This document shows positions 9,233 through 17,407 of a stretch of DNA of 64,000 nucleotides, piece after piece (the stretch's first letter is position 1; each line of letters begins with the position of its first letter). Position numbers and translations under genes: made by a program. Source of the DNA: JAAYUD01 sp963676865 (lineage in GTDB: Bacteria; Bacteroidota; Bacteroidia; Bacteroidales; Bacteroidaceae); assembly GCA_963676865.2 (NCBI GenBank), contig CAXXSS010000001.1:1054001-1118000 (forward strand). Reading direction: 5' to 3'. The notes under the pieces were generated by a model, which saw only the letters and a list, made by a program, of their open reading frames with translations, searched no databases and was not told where the DNA came from.

Positions 9233-10054
9233 CTAATGTTGACAATTCGGGCAATAATACACACTTCCGCCCAGATAGGCTTCCTTTATCAATCGGGAGC
9301 CACAACAAACACATGGCTTTGCATAAGTATTCTTGGATAGTATGCAACGATAGCCTCCCACATTTCCTAGAAAATCTCTCTCTGTATCGCGCCCTCCCTT
9401 AGCAATCATATCGCTTAGGGTTTCCTTAATAGAATGAAACAGTATTTGTTTCTCTTCAGCATTCAACGTGCTTATCTTACGCTTCGGATGAATGCGGGCG
9501 TTAAATAGAATATCTTGCAGCACACCGTTGCCCAACCCGGGAACTCGCTGTTCGGTAGCAAGCAAGGCCTTAACAGACATATTTTTCTTAGTTCCTTCTA
9601 TCAATTTGCAAAAAAACGAGAAATCAAAGGTTTCTGTTACAGGAGAGACTTTTTCAATACTTCCGGTATAGTAAGCATTGTCCAACTTGCCACGAAAAGC
9701 AAGAATATTGCCATACATTGCTACAGTAAATACCAGATAGCTGCCATCTTCGAAGGTGACGAGCAGCTGAAACTTTGCAGGACATTTCTCGACGGCAGTA
9801 TAATATTTCATATTTGTTCCGTCGCTAATAGTCAAGTGGGTTTCATTGTCAAAACAAATATCTATGAAACTACCATAGCCCTTTACCCCTTCTACCGTTC
9901 TGCCTATCAATAGATAAGGATAACGCTGTGCATCGCCATTGAACCAAGCAAAGCGATGCGGGCTGGTTTCATTGATAACATCAGAAACGACTTTGCCACT
10001 CAGCATTTTTGTTGCTTGTTCACTAATCGTAGTAGACTCAGGGATTTCTATCAT
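9233..10054 (-). CDS. Fpg/Nei-family DNA glycosylase-like protein with an altered N-terminus
   Basis: A 273-residue protein with the Fpg/Nei plan: N-terminal beta sandwich, a helix-two-turn-helix region at about 165-220 (RVPGLGNGVLQDILFNARIH), and a C-terminal zinc finger with Cys248, Cys251, Cys268 and Cys271. The family removes oxidised bases and cleaves abasic sites, normally using the N-terminal proline (Pro1) as nucleophile. Here the protein starts M-I-E-I-P-E, so Ile replaces Pro while the catalytic Glu is kept. Activity may therefore be altered. It lies in the nine-gene run, 14 bp after the PNPOx-like gene. Confidence 0.85.
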   Translation of the reverse strand: MIEIPESTTISEQATKMLSGKVVSDVINETSPHRFAWFNGDAQRYPYLLIGRTVEGVKGYGSFIDICFDNETHLTISDGTNMKYYTAVEKCPAKFQLLVTFEDGSYLVFTVAMYGNILAFRGKLDNAYYTGSIEKVSPVTETFDFSFFCKLIEGTKKNMSVKALLATEQRVPGLGNGVLQDILFNARIHPKRKISTLNAEEKQILFHSIKETLSDMIAKGGRDTERDFLGNVGGYRCILSKNTYAKPCVCCGSRLIKEAYLGGSVYYCPNCQH

Positions 10055-10068
10055 ATTCTATATATTTG

Positions 10069-10488
10069 CTATTTGATTTCAAAATTATCCGAATGAAAAT
10101 TACTATAGTATCGTCCCCGCAGAGCAGTAAAGCGCAAGACACAATAGTCCGAATCGGTTACCCCGGCAGGATAATACATTTCGTCACCCTCACGCCAGAT
10201 TCGCTGCTTTGCCTCGGCGGTCTCGAGCACTTCCATTTCACCTATCAAGTTGATTCCACAAAAGTTTCGATGGTCTACAAAATAGATGCTAGCCTTATTA
10301 TTCTTCTTATAGCACTTTACTTTATTGGACGAAGTATTTGTGGTAAACCAGAATGTTTTTATTCCTTCGCGCTCTCTAGGCTTAAGCATCGCCTTAGTGA
10401 CCGGACATTCGTTTTCATCGATATAGCACACAAGTGCCATATCACTATTTTCTATCACATGAGCAACTATCTGTTCCGAGCTTTCCAT
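10069..10488 (-). CDS. Pyridoxamine 5'-phosphate oxidase-family (FMN-binding split barrel) protein
   Basis: A 139-residue protein with the split-barrel pattern: LVCYIDENECPVTKAM, a FWFTTNTSS strand and a KASIYFVD strand, then GEMEVLE. Family members bind FMN or related flavins (or haem) and act as small oxidoreductases; this group, related to the general-stress protein 26 type, has no fixed substrate. It is in the minus-strand run between the VOC gene and the glycosylase-like gene. Confidence 0.8.
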   Translation of the reverse strand: MESSEQIVAHVIENSDMALVCYIDENECPVTKAMLKPREREGIKTFWFTTNTSSNKVKCYKKNNKASIYFVDHRNFCGINLIGEMEVLETAEAKQRIWREGDEMYYPAGVTDSDYCVLRFTALRGRYYSNFHSDNFEIK

Positions 10489-10544
10489 AATGATTGACTC
10501 CTTTTTTATAAATTAGTTATTGATATTATCTGCAATCAGGGCAC

Positions 10545-10934
10545 CTACTTCACAAACGATCCTATTTCGATTAAGTTACCCTCCGGATCAGCAATATAGC
10601 AGGTTCGTTGCCCCCATGGTTCAGTAGTAGGTTGCATAATAGGCTGTGCGCCTTTGGCAATAACTTCTTGATATGTAGAATCAACTTTCTCGAAGTTTTC
10701 AACGCTCAACGCGATTTCGCAATGTCCACTCGTACCTCCGGCGTATGCAAATTGCCGATTAGTCATCGTTTCAAAATCTTCCCGACGATAAAGTAAAAAG
10801 AGTGTCCCATCTTTTTCCAAGTAAACGTTAGAGGCATTTTCCTCCTCTTTTATCTCGAATCCCAATACATCACGGTAAAAGCAAACCATTACAGCCATAT
10901 CTTTTACAAATAGTCCAAGACCTTCTAGTTTCAT
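10545..10934 (-). CDS. VOC-superfamily (glyoxalase/bleomycin-resistance-like) protein
   Basis: A 129-residue protein with the paired VOC motifs GLFVKDMAVMVCFYRDVLGF at the start and CYIADPEGNLIEIGSF at the end, including the usual C-terminal metal-ligand Glu. Family members are metal-dependent isomerases or dioxygenases, or bind toxic compounds. The sequence gives no substrate. It is a middle gene of the nine-gene run, 31 bp after the acetyltransferase gene. Confidence 0.8.
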   Translation of the reverse strand: MKLEGLGLFVKDMAVMVCFYRDVLGFEIKEEENASNVYLEKDGTLFLLYRREDFETMTNRQFAYAGGTSGHCEIALSVENFEKVDSTYQEVIAKGAQPIMQPTTEPWGQRTCYIADPEGNLIEIGSFVK

Positions 10935-10965
10935 CTTTATTTTTCTTTTGAGATATTTGTATAAT

Positions 10966-11571
10966 CTAAATCATATAAGCTTTCGAATCTTTTTCAGTGA
11001 TAGCTCTTATTGGCTTACATGGTAATCCGAAGGCTACATAACCGGCAGGAATATCTCGAGTAACGACACTGCCTGCACCTATCACAGCTCCGTCGCCAAT
11101 GCAAACACCACCTAAAACGACAACATTCGCAGCAAGCCAAACATTATTCCCTATATGTATATCTTCTGCAAATTCGGACATAGATACATGTCCATCGGGA
11201 TATTTCATTGTAACTCGTTCCGTGGCAATCAATGGATGATTGGTAGCCATGAGAGATACATTGGGTCCAAACATTACATTATCGCCAATAAAAATATGAG
11301 CATCATCCATTACGGTCAGATTAAAATTGGCAAAGAAATTATTTCCTATAAATGTATGAGAACCATAATTAAATTGAATCGGTCCTTGAAAATAAAAGTG
11401 TTCTCCAATACGCCCAATCAGATTCTGAATTATCGGCAATCGCCCTTTATCATATTCATCTATTTGATCGTATTCACGACAAAGCTCATGAGCCTTATGT
11501 TTTAGATCTCGGAGTTCTTTCGTCCGAGCATCAAAAAGCCGTCCTGCAAATATTTTCTCTTCTTCCGTCAC
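10966..11571 (-). CDS. Sugar O-acetyltransferase (Maa/NodL/LacA type)
   Basis: A 201-residue left-handed beta-helix acetyltransferase. The N-terminal Maa-type helix region (residues 1-55) is followed by hexapeptide repeats and the signature around NHPLI, HIGNNVWLAANVVVLGGV and IGAGSVVTRDIPAG; the catalytic His is in the NHPL motif. These enzymes acetylate the 6-hydroxyl of maltose, galactosides or related sugars with acetyl-CoA. The stop overlaps nothing downstream; its start overlaps the TfoX-like gene by 4 bp, which suggests coupled translation. Confidence 0.9.
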   Translation of the reverse strand: MTEEEKIFAGRLFDARTKELRDLKHKAHELCREYDQIDEYDKGRLPIIQNLIGRIGEHFYFQGPIQFNYGSHTFIGNNFFANFNLTVMDDAHIFIGDNVMFGPNVSLMATNHPLIATERVTMKYPDGHVSMSEFAEDIHIGNNVWLAANVVVLGGVCIGDGAVIGAGSVVTRDIPAGYVAFGLPCKPIRAITEKDSKAYMI

Positions 11572-11882
11572 TTTATTTGTTCATATATAGATTCAAACAC
11601 TTCCTTTAGTAACTTATTGTTGCCCGAGTGCCCATCGAAAATCAAATCGGACAAAGACAACATTGATTTGGCACCTTCATAAGGCGGTTCCTCATTAGCG
11701 TCTGGCAAAAGTCTTTTGCTCGAAGCCGTCAACTTTACCAGAAAACGATCATCGTAAATACCGGCAACTACTTTCTCTCGATAGTATATCAAATATTCGC
11801 CCATCATTTTACGCCACTTTATATTCTCAATACCATCTAACTGTGCCAATACAAAGTCTAATGTCTCTTTTTTTGAAGCCAT
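11568..11882 (-). CDS. TfoX N-terminal-domain protein
   Basis: A 104-residue protein from the ATG at 11882 (MASKKETLDF); a longer frame to 11918 adds a basic leader without family support. The IKWRKMMGEYLIYYREKVVAGIYDDRFLVKL stretch is the TfoX-N pattern. In Haemophilus full TfoX/Sxy is a competence regulator, but single-domain forms like this are widespread and of unknown role. It lies between the flavin reductase gene and the O-acetyltransferase gene. Confidence 0.8.
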   Translation of the reverse strand: MASKKETLDFVLAQLDGIENIKWRKMMGEYLIYYREKVVAGIYDDRFLVKLTASSKRLLPDANEEPPYEGAKSMLSLSDLIFDGHSGNNKLLKEVFESIYEQIK

Positions 11883-11924
11883 AAGTATTCTCCTTCTTAT
11901 TTTTTTCTGTTTATACAAACTCCC

Positions 11925-12503
11925 TTATTGTAGTTTGCTTAACTTCGCACCTAATCGTTGGGACTTACGAAGTAACCTTTCGGGGATCACTTTTTTACCT
12001 TTTGTACCCGGATATACCACTTTCCCTATGACCTTGAAGCCCGAGTAATGAAGTATTTCTTTCATTGCACGCAAACTCTTGGTAGTTTGATTAAATAAAA
12101 AGCTAAAAGGCCAAATAGTAGTACATGCAGTAACGATTACCGCCTTTTTGCCCTTATGCAAGGGAATTGGTATACCGAGTTTGGATTCGCCCATCATCGA
12201 AGGGACGATGCGGTCAAAAAGAAGTTTCATTTGCCCATTCATATTGCCCCAATAGACCGGAGTACCCATCACCAAAACGTCGCATTGCTTTATTTCTTCA
12301 GCTATTAAATGAGCATCATCATGAGGCAAAATACAAACATCCGTCTCACGGCACTTCATGCAACCCGTACAAGGACGAATATTCAAATCATTAACATCGA
12401 ACCACCGTACCGAAGCTCCTTTTATATTTTTAACAACATAATGAAGCATCGTTGCCACATTTCCATTTTTACGAGGACTACCATTAATAACTAATACTCG
12501 CAT
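11925..12503 (-). CDS. Flavodoxin-fold NAD(P)H-dependent FMN reductase / iron-sulfur flavoprotein-like
   Basis: A 192-residue protein. The FMN-phosphate loop is GSPRKNGN near the start, PVYWGNMNGQMK is the second flavin loop, and a C-T-G-C-M-K-C motif at about residues 48-54 is typical of iron-sulfur flavoprotein relatives. It probably transfers electrons from NAD(P)H to quinones, nitro- or azo-compounds or a protein partner. It begins one base after the DUF3795 gene ends, so the two are almost certainly co-transcribed. Confidence 0.85.
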   Translation of the reverse strand: MRVLVINGSPRKNGNVATMLHYVVKNIKGASVRWFDVNDLNIRPCTGCMKCRETDVCILPHDDAHLIAEEIKQCDVLVMGTPVYWGNMNGQMKLLFDRIVPSMMGESKLGIPIPLHKGKKAVIVTACTTIWPFSFLFNQTTKSLRAMKEILHYSGFKVIGKVVYPGTKGKKVIPERLLRKSQRLGAKLSKLQ

Positions 12504-12504
12504 A

Positions 12505-12852
12505 TCACTTCCTTTTAATCGTCATCGTCTTTTTATCGCTCATTTCCTTAACGTATTGTATTTCTCCTACCTCCTTTATACGATAGATACAAGCTTTACG
12601 GTCTGAACGGAATATCAAAGCAAACATCTTACTTACAAAATTATTGTATTTGTGACAATCTACCACATTCGTCGAGCATGCCGCACACGTATGATAACCG
12701 TTTTCTTTATTACAACTTCTGACTTTGCACCACGAAGCTTTTTCATTTTCACGGCATCCGGGGCATTTGCCCTTCAGGTATTTGCGACAAGCCCCACAAT
12801 AAAGGCCACAGTAAGAGATCAGCTCTACATTTAGTTCTTCTTTATTATCCAT
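12505..12852 (-). CDS. DUF3795 cysteine-rich protein
   Basis: A 115-residue protein from the ATG at 12852 (an upstream GTG at 12861 is possible). It has many cysteines in pairs (YCGLYCGACRKY, CPGC, CKVRSC, CAAC), the pattern of DUF3795, which probably binds zinc or an iron-sulfur cluster. The function is unknown. It is the first gene of the nine-gene minus-strand run. The AT-rich stretch upstream (12862-13117) is shared with the divergent gene at 13118; no clear -7 element is seen for this side. Confidence 0.75.
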   Translation of the reverse strand: MDNKEELNVELISYCGLYCGACRKYLKGKCPGCRENEKASWCKVRSCNKENGYHTCAACSTNVVDCHKYNNFVSKMFALIFRSDRKACIYRIKEVGEIQYVKEMSDKKTMTIKRK

Positions 12853-13117
12853 AACAAACACAATATTTGGTTGATTGGGTAAAATTACTAAATTATCTTT
12901 TATATCATATTACTATCCCATCTAAATATCAAGAAGAGTTTATCTTATTCGTTAAAATAGAAACGGATTTCTTCATCATTTCATTCTCTTTACAAAAAAG
13001 ATTGCGAAGAACTGAATTTTTTATTCATTATTCATAGGGTATTTCATTGATGAACCATCTTAATAATAGAAAGGCCTTAAAAAAGAAAAGAAACAGTAAC
13101 TTATAAAACATTACATC

Positions 13118-14380
13118 ATGAAAACTTTTTTATATCAATCGGTAACACTGCTGCTCGCTATCTTATTATCGAGCACAGTATCTCTGCAAGCAGAGACGGC
13201 AAACAAAAATGGAGATTACATCACTGTAAGTGGAGTAGTAAAGAACAAGGGCAATAACAAACGCCTGGAATATGCCAACATCGCCATCAAAGGTACTAAT
13301 ATTGGTACCGTGACAAACGAAAACGGCGAGTTCACTTTAAAAGTAAAAAATGATTTGCAAGCCCAATTAGTAACAATCTCGCATGTGGGATTCATCAGTG
13401 AAGAAATTCACCTGACAGGGAACGATATGAGTAATCTGACAATATCCCTGATTCCACAAAACAATTTGTTGAACGAAGTTATCGTGCGTGGTGATGCCGA
13501 AAGCATTGTAAAAGACGCTATTCATCGGATAAAAGTGAACTATGGAGACAAAGATTGTATGTTGACCGGATTTTACCGCGAAACGGCTCGAAAGAGACAA
13601 CATTATATCAATATTTCGGAAGCTATAATCGATGTGTTTAAAACGACCTACAACAACCGTTCGACTAATAATGACAGAGTGCAAATTATAAAAGGGCGCA
13701 AACTTCTAAGCGACAAAAGCGGTGATACACTTGCCGTGAAACTATTGGGAGGCCCTAACTTGGCAGTCTATGTAGACGTAGTGAAGAATTCGGACGTACT
13801 GTTAGAGGAAGAAGACTTGATGTATTACAAACTCACAATGGAAGAACCGACTTTCATTGATCGTCGCCTGCAATATGTCATCAGTCTGTCACCTCGAGTT
13901 AATCTGCCTTATGCGCTCTACTTCGGGCGGCTTTATGTAGACAGCGAAAGTATGGCTATCACCCGCGTCGAACTATCCCTCGACATGAGCGACCGCAATA
14001 AAGCGACACAAGTCATTTTGATGAAAAAGCCATTCGGACTTATTTTTAAGCCTCAAGAAGTGACCTATCTTGTAGACTACAAAGAAAGAGATGGAAAAAT
14101 GTGTCTGAACTATGTTAGAAACGAAGTAAGATTCAAATGCGATTGGAAGCGGAAGCTATTCTCAACAGGCTACTCGGTTGTTTCGGAGATGGTAGTGACT
14201 GATTTAAACAACGAAAACGTAAAAAACATTCCTCACAAAGTAGCATTCAACCTTCACGATGCGTTTTCTGATAAAGTAGAAGCATTCACGGATCAAGATT
14301 TCTGGGGCGCATACAATATAATAGCACCTACCGAATCGCTAGAAAAGGCTGTGAACAAGTTGAAAAAACAGTATAAATAA
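13118..14380 (+). CDS. Secreted CarboxypepD_reg-domain protein, paralog of the gene at 15863
   Basis: A 420-residue protein with a cleavable signal peptide (about residues 1-25). A CarboxypepD_reg beta-sandwich follows at about 38-120 (GVVKNKGNNKRLEYANI, TNENGEFTL), then a roughly 280-residue C-terminal domain with motifs GFYRE, LYVDSES and ITRVELSLDM. This C-terminal domain is shared with the 15863 gene (GELYIDSEN and related strings). There is no TonB-receptor barrel. The protein is probably periplasmic or surface-facing. It lies 68 bp upstream of the sigma-factor start and may belong to its regulon. The function is unknown. Confidence 0.75.
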   Translation: MKTFLYQSVTLLLAILLSSTVSLQAETANKNGDYITVSGVVKNKGNNKRLEYANIAIKGTNIGTVTNENGEFTLKVKNDLQAQLVTISHVGFISEEIHLTGNDMSNLTISLIPQNNLLNEVIVRGDAESIVKDAIHRIKVNYGDKDCMLTGFYRETARKRQHYINISEAIIDVFKTTYNNRSTNNDRVQIIKGRKLLSDKSGDTLAVKLLGGPNLAVYVDVVKNSDVLLEEEDLMYYKLTMEEPTFIDRRLQYVISLSPRVNLPYALYFGRLYVDSESMAITRVELSLDMSDRNKATQVILMKKPFGLIFKPQEVTYLVDYKERDGKMCLNYVRNEVRFKCDWKRKLFSTGYSVVSEMVVTDLNNENVKNIPHKVAFNLHDAFSDKVEAFTDQDFWGAYNIIAPTESLEKAVNKLKKQYK

Positions 14381-14416
14381 TCGAAGAAATATTATTATGT
14401 TAAGGTTTTTTTAAAC

Positions 14417-14424
14417 TATCTTTG
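14417..14424 (+). promoter_or_regulatory. -7 promoter element in front of the ECF sigma-factor gene
   Basis: TATCTTTG matches TAnnTTTG and lies 24 bp before the ATG at 14449. This supports 14449 as the start rather than the TTG at 14422, which would lie inside the promoter. Confidence 0.5.
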
Positions 14425-14448
14425 TTATGTTATCAAGATTCCGGCACT

Positions 14449-15000
14449 ATGTTGAACGATTTAATGATATTGACAAAGATTAGAGAGGGGAATATAAAGA
14501 CCTTTGAAGAAGTCTTTCGTCTTTATTATGCCCCTCTTTGCTTATATGCTTCATGTATTGTTAACGGAAAAGATGCAGCCGAAGAAATTGTACAGGAATT
14601 GTTTTACGTATTATGGCGCGATAAAGAGAAGCTACAAGTGATGTATTCACTAAAAAATTATCTATATGGAGCTGTGCGCAAGGAGTCGTTACAATACTTG
14701 GAACATGAAGAGATAAAAAGGCGTTATCAGGATACAATGGTTTTAAAAGAAGAGAACAACAAAGTATCACGCAGTGCAGAACACGAACTAGAATTTGAAG
14801 AACTACAAGAACTTATAGCCGACACATTGAAAGAACTACCACTTCGCAGATCAACTATCTTTAGGATGCACCGATTTGAGGGGAAGAAATACGAGGCAAT
14901 AGCCTCTTCGTTGGGACTCTCGATAAAAACAGTTGAAGCAGAAATGAGCAAAGCGTTGAAAACATTAAAGAACAAAGTAGAACTCTATTTTAAAGAATAA
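14449..15000 (+). CDS. RNA polymerase sigma-70 factor, ECF subfamily
   Basis: About 183 residues from the ATG at 14449. Region 2 (FEEVFRLYYAPLCLYASCIV, EEIVQELFYVLWRDKEKL) and region 4 (LKELPLRRSTIFRMHRFEG, YEAIASSLGLSIKTVEAEM) are both present, the usual form of Bacteroides ECF sigma factors. It directs RNA polymerase to its own target promoters. The FecR-like anti-sigma gene follows after 4 bp, so this is a standard sigma/anti-sigma pair. The usual partner in Bacteroides is a TonB receptor gene; here the next gene has only an STN domain. Confidence 0.9.
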   Translation: MLNDLMILTKIREGNIKTFEEVFRLYYAPLCLYASCIVNGKDAAEEIVQELFYVLWRDKEKLQVMYSLKNYLYGAVRKESLQYLEHEEIKRRYQDTMVLKEENNKVSRSAEHELEFEELQELIADTLKELPLRRSTIFRMHRFEGKKYEAIASSLGLSIKTVEAEMSKALKTLKNKVELYFKE

Positions 15001-15004
15001 CAAA

Positions 15005-15850
15005 ATGAATAAGGACTTATACAATAAAATGACAGACAATGCGTGGGATAAAGTATACGCAAGAATCGAAGAGGAAGGACTGACGGCGAATAAACAGCGC
15101 CGTTCCTTCCGCCAGATTATGCCAAGATGGGGAGGTATTTCTGCCGCTGCCTGTATTTTATTGTGTATCGTTCTGTCGGTGCTCTATTTGGCAAAAGACA
15201 ATACGCCCGCACCATTATTAACACAGATCAACAACGACGCAACTTTCACTCTAGTCAAAACCTTGGAAGACGGGACAATTGTCTATCTGGCCAACCATTC
15301 TTCATTAGTGCTTCCCAAACACTTTTCTAAAGAAAAAAGAGAAGTGACGCTTAATGGTAACGCCTATTTTGATGTGACACACCAGAAGAAATGTCCTTTT
15401 GTTATAAAAACAAAAGAAGCCGTTATAAAAGTTCTCGGTACTGCATTCAACGTCAAAAGCTCTGAACGCAGCACCTTTGAACTATCGGTCAATCGAGGGA
15501 GAGTGAGCGTCACAAAAGCAGGGACAGACAAAACAGTATTTGTTGATGCAGGTCGAACTGTGACTTGCAGTGCAGAAGGTTTACACCTCGAATCTACCAA
15601 AAACAAAAAACAGTTCAACGACTACACACGTTGCATCCGCTTCAAAGATGAAACCTTAGGAAATATTCTAAGGGCCATCAACAAGCAAAACAATGAAAAG
15701 AAAGAGGTATTGCAAACTTTACCAAGTTTGAGCGAGCGCAAACTGACGGTATCATTCTGTGCGGACTCGCCCACTATGATGGCTACCCTCATAAGCCAAG
15801 CTCTTCATTTGAAATACACAGTCGATAATCATACTATAATGATTAAATAA
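15005..15850 (+). CDS. FecR-family anti-sigma factor
   Basis: A 281-residue protein with a short cytoplasmic N-terminus, one membrane helix at about residues 40-62, and a periplasmic FecR domain (FTLVKTLEDGTIVYLANHSSL pattern, then GNAYFDVTHQKKCPFVIKT, VLGTAFNV) and a C-terminal DUF4974-like region. It should hold the ECF sigma factor inactive until a signal arrives from the periplasm. It sits 4 bp after the sigma gene and 12 bp before the STN-domain gene, so the three form an operon. Confidence 0.9.
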   Translation: MNKDLYNKMTDNAWDKVYARIEEEGLTANKQRRSFRQIMPRWGGISAAACILLCIVLSVLYLAKDNTPAPLLTQINNDATFTLVKTLEDGTIVYLANHSSLVLPKHFSKEKREVTLNGNAYFDVTHQKKCPFVIKTKEAVIKVLGTAFNVKSSERSTFELSVNRGRVSVTKAGTDKTVFVDAGRTVTCSAEGLHLESTKNKKQFNDYTRCIRFKDETLGNILRAINKQNNEKKEVLQTLPSLSERKLTVSFCADSPTMMATLISQALHLKYTVDNHTIMIK

Positions 15851-15862
15851 AGATTCTCGGAC

Positions 15863-17407
15863 ATGGCACGCTTTTCTCGTTTTTCTCTTTTGTTCTTGTT
15901 AACAACCTTGACATTATCATACCATGTGATGGCAATGTCAAGCAGAGAAGACATTTTGGTGCAGCTGCCCAAAAGTAAAGGTACAATATATCAGTTGTTT
16001 GACATCATTACCCAAAAGACCGGATTACAGTTCGTATACGACAGTAATATCATCAACAATGAAAAGAAAGCGAAACTCAAAAAAGGCAATTATACTATCC
16101 GTCAAGCCGTTTGCCTCATAGCGGGAAACAATAATCTAGATGTACGCATATTAGGAAATCATATACTGATCACATTACCCGATAAATCTTATAACAGGCA
16201 ACTGCGAACACCAGTCAAAGAGCACAACAAACAATTTGCCGTCATAGGTACTCTAGTCGACAAGTCTACTCATAAACCACTGGAAGCCGGTTCTGTCAGG
16301 GTAGAAGGTTCTTCTATAGGGAGTGTTACAAACAGCAACGGCGAATTTAGATTGGTATTGCCAGACTCGCTCCGATCGTCCTATATTGTTTTTTCTCATT
16401 TAGGCTATGCAACACAAGTGTTAGAGGCCGGTTCATTGACAGGAGCGCCCTATACGATAGGACTTCAAGAGCGAATAGTTCCGCTGCAAGAAGTAGTGTT
16501 GCGATTAGCAAATCCATTGCATCTACTAGATAAAATGCGAGAGAATAAGAAATCCAACTATCCTTGTTTTCCCGTCTGTACAACAACTTTTTATAGAGAA
16601 GGTATCGAATACGATAAACGTTTTGTGAAACTAAACGAAGGAGTCTTCAAGGTTTACAAACCGTCATCTTTGACACTCGAACCAGACCGAGTTGAACTTT
16701 TAAAGATGCGCAACATACTTAGTACAAATGCAAAAGATTCGATCATGGCAAAGATAAAAGCGGGCATTGATGCGTGCTTATTGCTGGATATCGTAAAAAA
16801 TGTTCCCGACTTTTTAGAAATGAATGCCAACGAATACGAGTTTATATCAACCGGAATAACATCTATTGACGATCATATGATCAACGTTGTTTATTTTAAA
16901 CAAAAAGCAGATATTGACCAACCGTGCTATTGCGGTGAACTCTATATCGATTCGGAAAACTATGCTTTAATCGGTGCTCAATTCGAAATCAATCCAAAAT
17001 ACATTAAAGAGACAACCAATACATTCGTAGAGCGAAAAAGTAAAGGCATGAAAGTGACCCCTCAAAAGATAACATATACCTTAGCCTACAAAAGATGGAA
17101 CGGCCGTTATTACATCAATTACGTAAGAGGCGATTTGCATTTCAAACTCAAGAACGACAAGAAATGGTTCGGATCGTCACATCTGCACACATGGTTTGAA
17201 ATGGCAACGTGCAAGATAGACACCATACAGGTGAACCGCCTAAGAAAGAAAGAGGCACTACCCCGCCGTACCATTTTCGAAGAGATTCACTTCCCATATG
17301 ACGAAAGCTTTTGGGAGAATTTCAATATTATCCCCCTCGAGAATCAATTAAGTGAATCAATCGAAAAGATTACTCTCAAAATTGAGGAGGTCCTTCACGA
17401 TGAGTGA
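15863..17407 (+). CDS. STN plus CarboxypepD_reg protein without a TonB-receptor barrel
   Basis: A 514-residue protein. A signal peptide (1-25) is followed by an STN domain at about 30-105 (TIYQLFDIITQKTGLQFVYD, IRQAVCLIAGNN), a CarboxypepD_reg domain at about 125-205 (DKSTHKPLEAGSVRVEGSS, TNSNGEFRL), and a C-terminal domain shared with the protein at 13118. In ordinary systems the STN domain of a TonB receptor contacts the FecR protein and signals substrate binding. Here it could signal to the adjacent anti-sigma factor. The stop lies inside the 3' end of the convergent GH89 gene (32-bp overlap). Confidence 0.8.
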   Translation: MARFSRFSLLFLLTTLTLSYHVMAMSSREDILVQLPKSKGTIYQLFDIITQKTGLQFVYDSNIINNEKKAKLKKGNYTIRQAVCLIAGNNNLDVRILGNHILITLPDKSYNRQLRTPVKEHNKQFAVIGTLVDKSTHKPLEAGSVRVEGSSIGSVTNSNGEFRLVLPDSLRSSYIVFSHLGYATQVLEAGSLTGAPYTIGLQERIVPLQEVVLRLANPLHLLDKMRENKKSNYPCFPVCTTTFYREGIEYDKRFVKLNEGVFKVYKPSSLTLEPDRVELLKMRNILSTNAKDSIMAKIKAGIDACLLLDIVKNVPDFLEMNANEYEFISTGITSIDDHMINVVYFKQKADIDQPCYCGELYIDSENYALIGAQFEINPKYIKETTNTFVERKSKGMKVTPQKITYTLAYKRWNGRYYINYVRGDLHFKLKNDKKWFGSSHLHTWFEMATCKIDTIQVNRLRKKEALPRRTIFEEIHFPYDESFWENFNIIPLENQLSESIEKITLKIEEVLHDE

